NCBI GenBank assembly: GCA_017539565.1
Contig: JAFYCS010000085.1
Span: 1-64,000 of the forward strand
Length of the DNA: 64,000 bases
Direction: 5' to 3'
Source: Lachnospiraceae bacterium
Lineage (GTDB): Bacteria > Bacillota > Clostridia > Lachnospirales > Lachnospiraceae
In this document: positions 32,967-41,537 of the stretch, piece by piece
Layout: each line of letters starts with the position of its first letter
Position numbering within the stretch: the first letter of the stretch is position 1
Translations under genes and position numbers: made by a program
Notes under the pieces: model-generated
Databases searched by the model: none
What the model was told of the DNA's origin: nothing
The model's input: only the letters and a program-made list of their open reading frames with translations

Positions 32967-32981
32967 GGCATCAGTGATGCC
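32967..32981. promoter_or_regulatory. 15-bp perfect inverted repeat before the uptake operon
   Basis: GGCATCAGTGATGCC lies between the GH10 stop codon and the GGAGG of the fused binding protein. On the plus strand it is followed by TTTTTTCTTT, but no plus-strand gene precedes it. It is either an operator or a small leader hairpin. Confidence 0.4.
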
Positions 32982-32989
32982 TTTTTTCT

Positions 32990-34444
32990 TTATTCGTCCG
33001 ATCCTGCAAATACATAAAAGCAGGGTTTAGGCTCATAATGTTCATCAAAGAGCAGCGGGCACTGGGGCAATCCCGTTGTGCTTCCGCCTCCGACATTCGA
33101 TCTTGACTGCAGCCAGGAATAATGATCAACCGTTCCCCAGAAGGTTATTCCCGCAACCACAGGATCATCACTGTTCTTATTCGCATTCAATACAGAGAGG
33201 TATATCACGTTATAACGGGTTTTGAGCTTTTCATACTCTGCAGGCTTAGCCGCCTCACTTCCGTCATAATCTGCGCTGGCCCTTACATCCACTTCGGTGA
33301 GCTGTACCTTGCCAACCACTTCGGAATACTGCCTGATCGCGCTCTGTATATCTACCGCCGTAGGATCATCCATACTGTAATGACCCTGCATGCCCATGGC
33401 ACTTATCCTGGTGCCCTCTCCGGGCGCACCTTCCTGTGCCTTTATCGCTTCAAGGAGCTTAAGTATGCCGTACTTCTTTTTACCAACACACTCATTATAA
33501 TCATTATAGTAAAGTTCAAGATCTGCCGGTGCGTATTTGTTTGCATACTTAAATGCATTTATTATGTAGTCTTCACTCTGATAAACATGCCACCAGCTGG
33601 AATTGCTCCCGTGTCTGTCCTCGCTCAGGGCTTCATTCGGATTCTCATTGTCGCTGCGGTAAGTCCCGGTGGAATCGCTTATGGCCTCATTCACGACATC
33701 CCATCCGTAGAACATATCCTTATATTTGCTGTCCTCACCGGTGAAATGTTCAAGTACCGTCTTTATGTACCATTCCTGACGCCTGTCCATCTCCGCCACC
33801 GAAACGTACGGCTTATTCTTGTCATAATCCTCGTGGAAGAACCACTCCGGAGTTTGGGAATGCCATACCAGCACATGGCCGCGTATCTTTATTTGTTTAT
33901 CAGGGTTCTCTTCGTTCCATGCAAGGAACTTATCCAATATCTTTTCAGCTCTTTTATAGCTGATCTTAGGCACTGTCATGTCTACGCCGTTAAGCGTATC
34001 CGTTGTGGTCCCCGGACAGTTCGTCACGCTGTAATCGAACAGCGCATCCGGTTTCAGTTCGTTTCCTATGGTCACCGCCTCAAAATGAGTGGTTACTATC
34101 TCCCACACACCGGGGTCATCTACTTCCATCCCCGTCACCGCACAACCGGCAAAGCCTCCCATATCCCTGCGGACCGAATCTCTCAGCACCGGCGTCTGTA
34201 CCTCTTCTTTATCATCTGCCGACGAGTCCGTCAAGTCTGTCTGCTCACCTTCAGCTTCTGTGGGTGATACCGTGATGTCGTCCTGCGTGCCGGTATCCTG
34301 TGCAGCCTCTGTCGGAGTCTGCGTCGGAAGCGCTGTCCAGGGCAGTTTTTCCGTCCCCGTACATCCCGCCAGAATGCCCGCAAGCAACAGCGGCGCGGTC
34401 GCTAAAAACACACTTTTACCATTTTTTGCACACAAAAACCTCAC
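32990..34444 (-). CDS. GH10 endo-1,4-beta-xylanase, lipoprotein
   Basis: A 484-residue glycoside hydrolase family 10 enzyme that cuts the xylan backbone outside the cell. The signal peptide ends in the lipobox LAGC (C28), then comes a Thr/Glu/Asp-rich linker (about 30-85). The catalytic barrel runs from about 90. The acid/base is E253 in GWDVVNEAISD and the nucleophile is E384 in VQLTEVDVRAS. RGHVLVWHSQTPEWF and the final GITFWG are also family signatures. The start codon is GTG at 34444 with no ribosome binding site; a TATAAT ends 7 nt before it, so the mRNA may be leaderless. It precedes the uptake operon by 41 nt and may read into it. Confidence 0.95.
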   Translation of the reverse strand: MRFLCAKNGKSVFLATAPLLLAGILAGCTGTEKLPWTALPTQTPTEAAQDTGTQDDITVSPTEAEGEQTDLTDSSADDKEEVQTPVLRDSVRRDMGGFAGCAVTGMEVDDPGVWEIVTTHFEAVTIGNELKPDALFDYSVTNCPGTTTDTLNGVDMTVPKISYKRAEKILDKFLAWNEENPDKQIKIRGHVLVWHSQTPEWFFHEDYDKNKPYVSVAEMDRRQEWYIKTVLEHFTGEDSKYKDMFYGWDVVNEAISDSTGTYRSDNENPNEALSEDRHGSNSSWWHVYQSEDYIINAFKYANKYAPADLELYYNDYNECVGKKKYGILKLLEAIKAQEGAPGEGTRISAMGMQGHYSMDDPTAVDIQSAIRQYSEVVGKVQLTEVDVRASADYDGSEAAKPAEYEKLKTRYNVIYLSVLNANKNSDDPVVAGITFWGTVDHYSWLQSRSNVGGGSTTGLPQCPLLFDEHYEPKPCFYVFAGSDE

Positions 34445-34451
34445 AAAAATG

Positions 34452-34457
34452 ATTATA
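34452..34457 (-). promoter_or_regulatory. -10 element directly before the GH10 GTG start
   Basis: TATAAT on the minus strand ends 7 nt before the GTG. An overlapping alternative, TTGATA-16-GATAAT, lies just upstream. Either way the leader would be 0-6 nt. Confidence 0.45.
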
Positions 34458-34544
34458 ATTATCGCACTATTACTATGCTTATCAAATTTTGCTTTTTGCC
34501 ACTCATGTTTTGCGTTGTTTCATTTGTGCATTTTAGGCGTGTTT

Positions 34545-37500
34545 TTACATGCTTTTTTTGTGCATTTTATCACAAAATTGCAGATTTACGAGGTCAAAGC
34601 TGCTGCCGGGAAGAAATACGATGCGTATGATACCCTTACCTTTGTATCCGCTGATGTCAAAACACTGCTCTTCTCCGCCGTCTGCCTTAAATTCCAGTAT
34701 ATCCCTTACTTCTTTCTGCTTATCGTCAAAGATAATATGTATGGTATTTACGGGGATATGGGATACTCCGCCGATTATAACGCTGTCCGCACCCTCATCG
34801 CCAAAGTCCATATCATAGAACTCTACAGTTACATTATTGCCGATATTATCAATACGGTCTGCTTTCTTATCAAAGCTGTCGCCGTATACATTGTCACATT
34901 CGCCACCGCTTATATGCTGGTATGCCTTCTCAAATTTCGCGAAGCTGAAACCACCGATATGGGCTTTATCCTGTGTAACTATGTACAGGCTGCTCACTCC
35001 CTTAAGTCTCTTGCAGAGCTTAAAGGTATCGGACTGGTACTGGTTCCATATCATCTTTTTATGATATACCGCATCACAGAGCAGGGTGCTGCCCTCTTTT
35101 TCCGGAATGCCCTCCCACAGCTGCAGGGGGAATGGATCGTTACTGAGGGCAAATATAGGTATGGTCACTTCATCGGAGCCCCATGAGCCGAAGTCGATGT
35201 TTTCATAACCGACTACACCACGGGCCAGACGGGCGGTGGATACACCGTGGTCATTACCCATGCCCACTTCGCCTTCATTATAACTGTACAGACCGCCTGC
35301 GATGAACCCGTAGGGATCCAAAAGCGCGGTCCCCAGGCCTTCCGCATTAAACTCCAGCACCGAAATGACTCTGGCCACTTCGCTTCCGCACTTTGTCTCG
35401 CATCTTAATCTGAAGTTCCCGTCCGCTATCGCCTTTATTTTTGCACAGCCCCCTTCGGTGCTGGCTATCTTTGCTATATTGCTTTCTATGCCGGCATCAT
35501 TGACGGCCTTCCAGATAAGCTCTCCGGCCTGTGCCTTTTCCGGATACAGCTTTGCGCTGACGCTGATCTCCTCATACCCCTTTGTAAATGTACGACTGCC
35601 TTCGCAGACAAGTTCGATCTTGCGCACATACTCCTGCACCGCAGTCTTATCCGCAACCTTCTTATCTTTAAGATATGACATACCCTCTTTCTTCTCACCG
35701 GGCAGTACATGCAGGACGCAGGAAGCACTCTTAAGACCCTTTGAGGATACCGTTACATTGACATCCCCTGCTTCATCAGTAGTTCCTACTATTATCAATG
35801 CCTTACCGGAGAACAGCCTCTTGTGGCAGCCTTTGTATTCATCCGTATCGGTAGAATCGCCGTTATCCAGTCCCGCCAGATATCCTGCGCCTTCTACCTT
35901 TACTTCCAGCAGATCGGCCGCATTTTCAACAGGATTTCCGTCGGCATCCGCTGCACTTACTTCTATAAAAGCAAGCTCCCCGCAGCCGGCGGTAATGCTG
36001 TCATTCTCACAGACAAGCTTAATCTCCGCACTGTCACCGAAGGAACGCCTTATATCCTCCGCTATCTTTTCGCCGTTTTCATCATAAGCCACAGCCTTTA
36101 TCTCTCCGGGCTCGTATACAACGATATAGTCGGCAGTAAGGACCGTGCCATGTGCGTGGTCTATCGTTTTCCTTCCCAGGGATCTGCCGTTTAAGAACAG
36201 CTCCACATCGGAGGCGTTGGATGCAATACGCACATCCACCTGCTGGCCGGGATTAAAATCCCAATAAGGGAATACATGCACAAAGGGTGCCTTTTTCACA
36301 TCCGTCCATGCAGACCTGTATATATAATAAGAATCCTTGGGGAATCCCGCCGTATCGATCTGGCCGAAATAGGAATTCCTCGTATCGTAAGGAGTGGGCT
36401 CACCTATATAGTCAAAGCCAGTCCATAAGAACTGTCCCAGCGAAAAGTCGTGATCCCTTTCAGCTATGACACAATATTCACTGCTGGGCGCTCCCCATCC
36501 CGTAGTGGAATTACCCAGCGAAGAGCACTGCTTGTCATCCTCTGACAGGGTAGCCTGTGAATAAGGAAAATGATATATTCCCCTGCTCTGTACGGTAGAC
36601 GCAGTCTCACTGCCGAAGATATGCCAGTCAGGATGCTCAGCATGATGCTTGTCATAGAACTTCTCCGCATAATTGTATCCGGCAAATTTAAGCACATCGG
36701 CGCAGTTCTGCGCTCCCTGCCAGGGCATGTAATTTGAACCGATGCCCACAACCGCATTTTCATAAAGATCATTGGCACGGACTTCGTCCATAAGCATCTT
36801 TGTAAGTTCCACGCCATGCTCATCCTTGTGGGTATCGTAGATCTCGTTGCCTATACTCCACATGAATACACAGGGATGACTGCGGTCGCGGCGTACCCAG
36901 CTGCGCACATCCCTTTCATGCCACTCTTTAAAGAATCTGGCGTAGTCATATTCCGTCTTGGGGCCTTCCCACATATCAAAGGATTCGTCCATTACCAGGA
37001 AGCCCATCTCATCGCAGAGATCCAGAAGCCCCACTGCAGGCATATTGTGGGAAGTACGCACCGCATTCACGCCCATGCTCCGCAGCTTATCAAGCTTCCT
37101 TCTGAAGGCACACTTATTAAAGGCTGCTCCCAGCGCACCCAGATCATGATGCTCACATACACCGTTTATCTTTACATGCTCTCCGTTTAAGAAAAAGCCT
37201 TTATCACAGTCACAGACAAAGTGTCTGAAGCCGAAGCTCAGGCTCTGCTCATCGCCGTTGTCTAACGACAGCTTAAGCTCATATAACGCAGGCTCTTCAA
37301 GAGACCAGAGCCGGGGTGAAGATACTCTTTCACAGAATTCAATCCTTTTAACGCCACCGGCAGACTCTTCTTTTACCAGCGCAGGTACATCCGCATCCTT
37401 CTTTATCCCCAGCGCAGGTATATCCAGGCTTACACTCTTTACTTCTCCCGCAAGCTCCGCACTTACCTTAAGCTCCCAGTCCTTAAGCTGCTCATCTAAA

Positions 37501-37967
37501 GGTTTCGCGGAAACATACAGGCTGTCCGTCACCAGATGTGCTGCGGGATGGCTTATGAAGAATACATCCCTGTATATACCGGCGCCACTGTACCAGCGGG
37601 TATTGGGCGAGCGGTAATCAGACCTGACAACGATGCTGTTGTCCCCGTCAGTCAGAAGTTCCGTGATATCAAAGAAGAAACTGGAATAACCGTATTTCCA
37701 GACACCTGCCTCCTTTCCGTTCACATACACCGTGGTATCCATGTATACGCCTTCAAAATATATCTCATAGCGCATACCCGGATCTTTCTTAAGTGAAAAG
37801 TTCTTGCGGTATATACCGGTAGAATCCTCATACAGGGCATCGACCTGATATATCATCCAGTCGTGGGGGATGTTGACCTTCTCAAAGCTGTAGCTCTCTA
37901 TAGCTTCAATGCTGCTTCCCACAGGCTGTTTTGTAAACTCCCAGCCGTCATTAAAAAGCTTTCTCAT
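34545..37967 (-). CDS. GH2 family glycoside hydrolase, large, cytoplasmic
   Basis: A 1140-residue enzyme with no signal peptide. The order is sugar-binding domain (about 1-145, with WYSGAGIYRDVF), immunoglobulin-like domain (150-250) and catalytic barrel (255-560). The barrel carries the GH2 phrase VNAVRTSHNMP, acid/base E375 in SIGNE and probable nucleophile E454 in FGSE. Extra beta domains fill about 570-1140. Family 2 members include beta-galactosidases, glucuronidases, xylosidases and others; the substrate cannot be fixed by eye. It is translated just after GH115: its ATG is 3 nt past that stop codon and its GGAG lies in the end of GH115. A role on decorated xylo-oligosaccharides is therefore likely. 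Confidence 0.9.
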   Translation of the reverse strand: MRKLFNDGWEFTKQPVGSSIEAIESYSFEKVNIPHDWMIYQVDALYEDSTGIYRKNFSLKKDPGMRYEIYFEGVYMDTTVYVNGKEAGVWKYGYSSFFFDITELLTDGDNSIVVRSDYRSPNTRWYSGAGIYRDVFFISHPAAHLVTDSLYVSAKPLDEQLKDWELKVSAELAGEVKSVSLDIPALGIKKDADVPALVKEESAGGVKRIEFCERVSSPRLWSLEEPALYELKLSLDNGDEQSLSFGFRHFVCDCDKGFFLNGEHVKINGVCEHHDLGALGAAFNKCAFRRKLDKLRSMGVNAVRTSHNMPAVGLLDLCDEMGFLVMDESFDMWEGPKTEYDYARFFKEWHERDVRSWVRRDRSHPCVFMWSIGNEIYDTHKDEHGVELTKMLMDEVRANDLYENAVVGIGSNYMPWQGAQNCADVLKFAGYNYAEKFYDKHHAEHPDWHIFGSETASTVQSRGIYHFPYSQATLSEDDKQCSSLGNSTTGWGAPSSEYCVIAERDHDFSLGQFLWTGFDYIGEPTPYDTRNSYFGQIDTAGFPKDSYYIYRSAWTDVKKAPFVHVFPYWDFNPGQQVDVRIASNASDVELFLNGRSLGRKTIDHAHGTVLTADYIVVYEPGEIKAVAYDENGEKIAEDIRRSFGDSAEIKLVCENDSITAGCGELAFIEVSAADADGNPVENAADLLEVKVEGAGYLAGLDNGDSTDTDEYKGCHKRLFSGKALIIVGTTDEAGDVNVTVSSKGLKSASCVLHVLPGEKKEGMSYLKDKKVADKTAVQEYVRKIELVCEGSRTFTKGYEEISVSAKLYPEKAQAGELIWKAVNDAGIESNIAKIASTEGGCAKIKAIADGNFRLRCETKCGSEVARVISVLEFNAEGLGTALLDPYGFIAGGLYSYNEGEVGMGNDHGVSTARLARGVVGYENIDFGSWGSDEVTIPIFALSNDPFPLQLWEGIPEKEGSTLLCDAVYHKKMIWNQYQSDTFKLCKRLKGVSSLYIVTQDKAHIGGFSFAKFEKAYQHISGGECDNVYGDSFDKKADRIDNIGNNVTVEFYDMDFGDEGADSVIIGGVSHIPVNTIHIIFDDKQKEVRDILEFKADGGEEQCFDISGYKGKGIIRIVFLPGSSFDLVNLQFCDKMHKKSM

Positions 37968-37970
37968 ATT

Positions 37971-40817
37971 TTATACTCTCCTGCTCTCGTCGGGTCCGAA
38001 GAAGGACACCGGCGCCTTTGTTCCTTTACGTACAAGTATTATACGTTCCGGTATATTCTCCGGATCCGTGCCGTATATTCTTAATGTATTATAGCCTGCT
38101 TTAAGGCTTGCCTGTGCCGTGATGATATGTACATGGTTTAATACACCGAAGCCCCAGTCTGCAGTCTCGCCTGCGACATAGGTATCGGATACGGCGTCAA
38201 CACGGTTGACCTTGCCGTCGCTTAAGGAATAACAGAACTTTACTTTCCTGCCCTGTATCCAGGGATTGCAGCACAGCAGCTGGAATCCGATATCGAAATC
38301 ACCATCCTCTTTGATCACAAAGGAATAGTCAACATAGGGAGCCTTTGCAGGATCCTCAAAGTATGCCTTAGCGGGCATGAGGGCAATGGCATCCTCCCTG
38401 CGGCCCAGTCCGGGAAGTACCGTAAATGCCGCATCCTCCGTATCATGTTTTCCGATGAAGTGGGCAGCATCCATCACTACGAAGCCGTTTCTTTCTTCGA
38501 AGGAATCACCATGGCTACCGCCTGCTGCCGGAGCATTAACCTTAAACTCCACGCATCCGCCCGGATATTTAACAAACAGCTGTCCGCTGCTGCCGTTCGC
38601 CGCTTCCTTTTCAACCGTGATATCAATAAACTGAATGGGATCAGCCTTAGTCAGGGTACCCTTGTCCTTACCGATCCTTATCCAGCAGTTCTCACTGCTC
38701 ACTTCATAATCCACATCCTCATCACCGCAGAGGCTGACAAATATCTGCGTTGATGCCGTCTTATCATCTTCCTTATCATATACGTTTACCGGAAGGATGC
38801 GTTTTGTCCATTCAAGACCTCTGCTGGCACCGGTCTCTCCCGTCGTTCCTGCAACCAGAGTTTTACCTTTGACAGGTATAACGGTCTCGATAACGGGATT
38901 TGCACACTCCTCCGAATTCCAGTTCTTAAAGCCTATATGCATGGCTTCCGCAAAGCCGTCCCACTTGCGGTCCGCCGCACTGTCAAACCTGTCCTTCAGA
39001 TCCGAATCCGTCTTCATTGCATCCTTTATCTTCTGTGCATAATCATTCGCTGCTACGGATCCGACGGATGCATAATAATGGTTAAAACCACGCATGATCC
39101 ACATTTTAATAAGGTTCAGTCCGCCCAGCAGGCTGTATCCTATCAGCTCATAAAGCGCATCTGCGCATTCTGCAGTACAGCTGCTTTCTATCTTCTCATA
39201 CCTTGCCGTAAGATCTTCAAGTTCCCTTAACATACGGCCAGCTTCATGATCTGCCTGGGGATGGTATACACCCTCCCTCAGATGCTCGGGTCTTCTGTTG
39301 TGTATCAGGCGGCTGCCCTGCATCTGGATATCAGCCAGTTCTTTGATCTCTTCAGCAGAGAACGCATGGCCGAAGTTTTTCTCCATCCAGTATTCCATAT
39401 ACCTGTATGCGCTCTCTTTTCCGCATCTGCCCCACTTGTCAAAGTCGTATGCAAGATCCAGGAAATATGAAAGCGGCATCTCCTGTAAGCCCAGATCACC
39501 TACGTTAACGATCCACAGCTTCTGTATACCGTATTCATATGCGGTGCTCATCTGCTGCCACACTACAGGCAGATAGGTTGAATTGATCCATTCATAAGAT
39601 ATGGGACCGCCGTGATAATCAAAATGATAATACATACCGAAACCGCCGGGATGCCTGCGCATCTTCTCATCGGGAAGGCTCCGCAGATATCCGTGGTTAT
39701 CATCGCAGAGCATGAGGATTACATCTTCAAGCTCATCGCAGCCTTCCTTAAGGCCGGGTGTCTTCTCATCACCGTAATAATATGCTTCCACTTCCTTATA
39801 AAGTGCCAGCATGCGGGGAACCTTGGTAAGGTCCTCGTTAACCTCTTCTTTTATCAGCTGCTCCTGCGTTTTTAGAACATCGCGCAGCAGATCGATATTG
39901 TCCTTAAGTGTCGCATTGGCGCCCAGTATGGTTGAATCACGCTCGCCGCGCATGCCCACTGTTATCACGTTTTCCAGATGGCCGTTACGCTTAAGACCAT
40001 CACGCCAGAAACGGGTAATGCCTTCCTTATTACTGATGAAACTCCATGCATCACCGTAAATGGAATCCTTGCCGCGTACATGGCTGTATTCCTCACCGTG
40101 ACGCAGGCAGGGCTCATGATGGGAAAGTCCCATTACAACACCAAGCTCATCGGCAAGCTCTGCGCTCTCAAGCCCCGGGCCGTCCTCCGCAAAGCATGAC
40201 GCCCACATGGCAGGCCACAGGTAATTGCCCTTAAGACGCAGCAGCAGTTCGAAAACGCCTTCATACATCTTCGCGTTAACACCGCCGAAATGTCTCATGC
40301 ACCAGTTACCGAATGCAGGCCACTCATCATTTATAAAGAAACCTCTGTACACAACCGAAGGTTCCTTTGAAATATAAATCTCATCTATATTAAGGGAATC
40401 TTTCTTAGCCGGCTTAAGATCCGACCAGTTTACAAAGGGTGAAACACCCATCAGTTCAGACAGGTGAAAAAGACCGTAGATCGTGCCTCTCTTATCGCTG
40501 CCGGCAATGACCAGCAGGTCTTCCTTTGCAGGAAAGAAACCGTATACCTCGCGCTTTCCGGCTATCGCAGATATATCTATCACACCCTCTTCAGCAAGCT
40601 TATCTATAAGAGGGCTCTGCCCGGCAATACCAAACACCAGTCTCAAACCGCCCTCAGGCAGTTCGGCGTCGGCACTCTTCTTAGTATCCGGCATCTTACC
40701 AAATACCAGTTCCACATCCTTTTTAACTTTTTCCGCGATCTTCACAAGGCCCGACGGACACTCATTTTCGTAGACGAAGCAGGGAACATTTGTCCCGGAC
40801 ATAAGAATACTGCTCAT
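37971..40817 (-). CDS. GH115 xylan alpha-1,2-glucuronidase
   Basis: A 948-residue cytoplasmic enzyme matching glycoside hydrolase family 115, which removes (4-O-methyl)glucuronic acid from xylan chains. Matching runs include GTIYGLFHLSELMGVSPF, VVYRGFFINDEWPAFGNW, GNYLWPAMWAS, GLSHHEPCLRHGEEY, ITVGMRGERDSTILG and IQKLWIVNVGDLG. The C-terminal beta domains are also as in the family. No signal peptide is seen, so it should act on imported oligosaccharides. A strong promoter lies at 40858-40886 and GGGGG precedes the ATG. It is divergent from the AraC regulator across a 720-bp structured spacer and is co-transcribed with GH2. Confidence 0.95.
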   Translation of the reverse strand: MSSILMSGTNVPCFVYENECPSGLVKIAEKVKKDVELVFGKMPDTKKSADAELPEGGLRLVFGIAGQSPLIDKLAEEGVIDISAIAGKREVYGFFPAKEDLLVIAGSDKRGTIYGLFHLSELMGVSPFVNWSDLKPAKKDSLNIDEIYISKEPSVVYRGFFINDEWPAFGNWCMRHFGGVNAKMYEGVFELLLRLKGNYLWPAMWASCFAEDGPGLESAELADELGVVMGLSHHEPCLRHGEEYSHVRGKDSIYGDAWSFISNKEGITRFWRDGLKRNGHLENVITVGMRGERDSTILGANATLKDNIDLLRDVLKTQEQLIKEEVNEDLTKVPRMLALYKEVEAYYYGDEKTPGLKEGCDELEDVILMLCDDNHGYLRSLPDEKMRRHPGGFGMYYHFDYHGGPISYEWINSTYLPVVWQQMSTAYEYGIQKLWIVNVGDLGLQEMPLSYFLDLAYDFDKWGRCGKESAYRYMEYWMEKNFGHAFSAEEIKELADIQMQGSRLIHNRRPEHLREGVYHPQADHEAGRMLRELEDLTARYEKIESSCTAECADALYELIGYSLLGGLNLIKMWIMRGFNHYYASVGSVAANDYAQKIKDAMKTDSDLKDRFDSAADRKWDGFAEAMHIGFKNWNSEECANPVIETVIPVKGKTLVAGTTGETGASRGLEWTKRILPVNVYDKEDDKTASTQIFVSLCGDEDVDYEVSSENCWIRIGKDKGTLTKADPIQFIDITVEKEAANGSSGQLFVKYPGGCVEFKVNAPAAGGSHGDSFEERNGFVVMDAAHFIGKHDTEDAAFTVLPGLGRREDAIALMPAKAYFEDPAKAPYVDYSFVIKEDGDFDIGFQLLCCNPWIQGRKVKFCYSLSDGKVNRVDAVSDTYVAGETADWGFGVLNHVHIITAQASLKAGYNTLRIYGTDPENIPERIILVRKGTKAPVSFFGPDESRRV

Positions 40818-40857
40818 AGGCTCTTACCCCCATCCTGAATTTGCACTACAACTTCAA

Positions 40858-40886
40858 ATTATACCACAACGCCCATTCCCTGTCAT
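40858..40886 (-). promoter_or_regulatory. Promoter of GH115-GH2
   Basis: On the minus strand, ATGACA (40881-40886), a 17-bp spacer and TATAAT (40858-40863), preceded by TGG, which gives an extended -10. The leader is about 35 nt. Confidence 0.8.
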
Positions 40887-40901
40887 CCATTTATACGCTG
40901 T

Positions 40902-40919
40902 CCCCCCGTACAAGGGGGG
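40902..40919. other. GC hairpin flanking the long-hairpin element
   Basis: Six C (40902-40907) pair with six G (40914-40919) around a GTACAA loop. There is no T-run on either side. It sits just outside the long-hairpin element at 40924. Confidence 0.6.
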
Positions 40920-40923
40920 CTTC

Positions 40924-41141
40924 ATATGCAGGCAGGCCATCCTGCACCTGTTCCGTTAGGCTCGCTGTTTTATGTGACCGGGATATACATACTGCAGCCG
41001 TCCGGAACCGGTCGACAGGTGACATCCCTGTCCCCTGTCTCCCTTGCCCCGCCATCCATGGCGGTGCATCCCTGATATATCTATCCCGGCCACAAAACAG
41101 CGGCCTCACTACAACGGTGCCGGATGGCTCTGCCTGCATAT
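40924..41141. ncRNA. Long-hairpin element copy 1, candidate new structured RNA
   Basis: This 218-nt imperfect palindrome fills a third of the 720-bp GH115-AraC spacer. Outer stem: 40924-40935 with 41130-41141 (12 perfect pairs), 40936-40942 with 41122-41128 (7), then GCACC/GGTGC. Middle stem: 40958-40985 with 41082-41106, about 23 pairs. The tip, 40998-41080, is shared with copy 2. It has CCGTCCGGAACCGGTCGA, a 26-nt hairpin at 41014-41039 with loop TCCC, then TCCCTTGC (41040-41047), a hairpin at 41049-41064 with loop TCCA, then GCATCCCTGATATAT. No coding sense is visible. The transcribed strand is unknown; no clear promoter was found on either side. Confidence 0.6.
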
Positions 41142-41163
41142 ATACGCCCCCTGCGTGCCGACT

Positions 41164-41186
41164 GACAGAGAGGCCGGTTCTCTGTC
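41164..41186. other. 8-bp hairpin between the two structured elements
   Basis: GACAGAGA (41164-41171) pairs perfectly with TCTCTGTC (41179-41186), with a 7-nt loop. It lies between the long-hairpin element and the second structured element, and its role is unknown. Confidence 0.5.
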
Positions 41187-41243
41187 TGCATGGCTGAATG
41201 TACCGTGTGGCCGGGAGTGCGCCCATATCTGTATCCGGATCAA

Positions 41244-41378
41244 AGGGACTGAGTCGTGAGCTCAATGCAGAGACTGTATTTCGCCGCCGGTGCTTAACGA
41301 AGCGAAGCTGAGTTTAGCATCCGCTGCGAGCGAAATCCAAGCGAGAGCGTGTCGATGCATGAGCCACGCTCAGTCCCT
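41244..41378. other. Second structured intergenic element, 135 nt
   Basis: AGGGACTGAG (41244-41253) pairs with CTCAGTCCCT (41369-41378). The stem continues imperfectly as CGTGAGCTCAATGC/GCATGAGCCACG. Inside it, ATTTCGC (41278-41284) pairs with GCGAAAT (41330-41336), and GGTGCTTAAC (41289-41298) with GTTTAGCATC (41312-41321). The innermost part, GAAGCGAAGCT, resembles the core of the local REP family. It ends 98 nt before the AraC promoter. The rest of the 40818-41537 spacer holds only the hairpins and promoters listed here. Confidence 0.45.
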
Positions 41379-41475
41379 GAGAAAAGAAGTAAATATGGGC
41401 GTATCCCCGGCCACTTTCATGATGGGGGCAGACAGAGGACCGGCCGGATCCAGGGACGGCACCAGGGGCAACCCA

Positions 41476-41503
41476 TTGACATAACTCGGGGAATTGATAT
41501 AAT
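41476..41503 (+). promoter_or_regulatory. Consensus promoter of the AraC regulator
   Basis: TTGACA (41476-41481), a 16-bp spacer and TATAAT (41498-41503). Both hexamers are perfect. The leader is about 28 nt and contains GAGAGG before the ATG. Confidence 0.85.
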
Positions 41504-41537
41504 ATGAGCAGTATAGCAATATTTGAGAGGTCTAGGA

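Noticed and set aside
40924..41141. Foldback transposon (MITE) as a full explanation
   Set aside because: A recent MITE would share its terminal arms between copies. Here the arms differ and only the tip is conserved. An old element remains possible, but the compensatory changes favour a selected structure.
40841..41265. Open frames of about 120 codons on both strands across the GH115-AraC spacer
   Set aside because: They overlap each other and the inverted repeats, have no ribosome binding site and show Arg/Cys/Pro-rich translations typical of non-coding GC-rich DNA. The structured-element explanation fits better.
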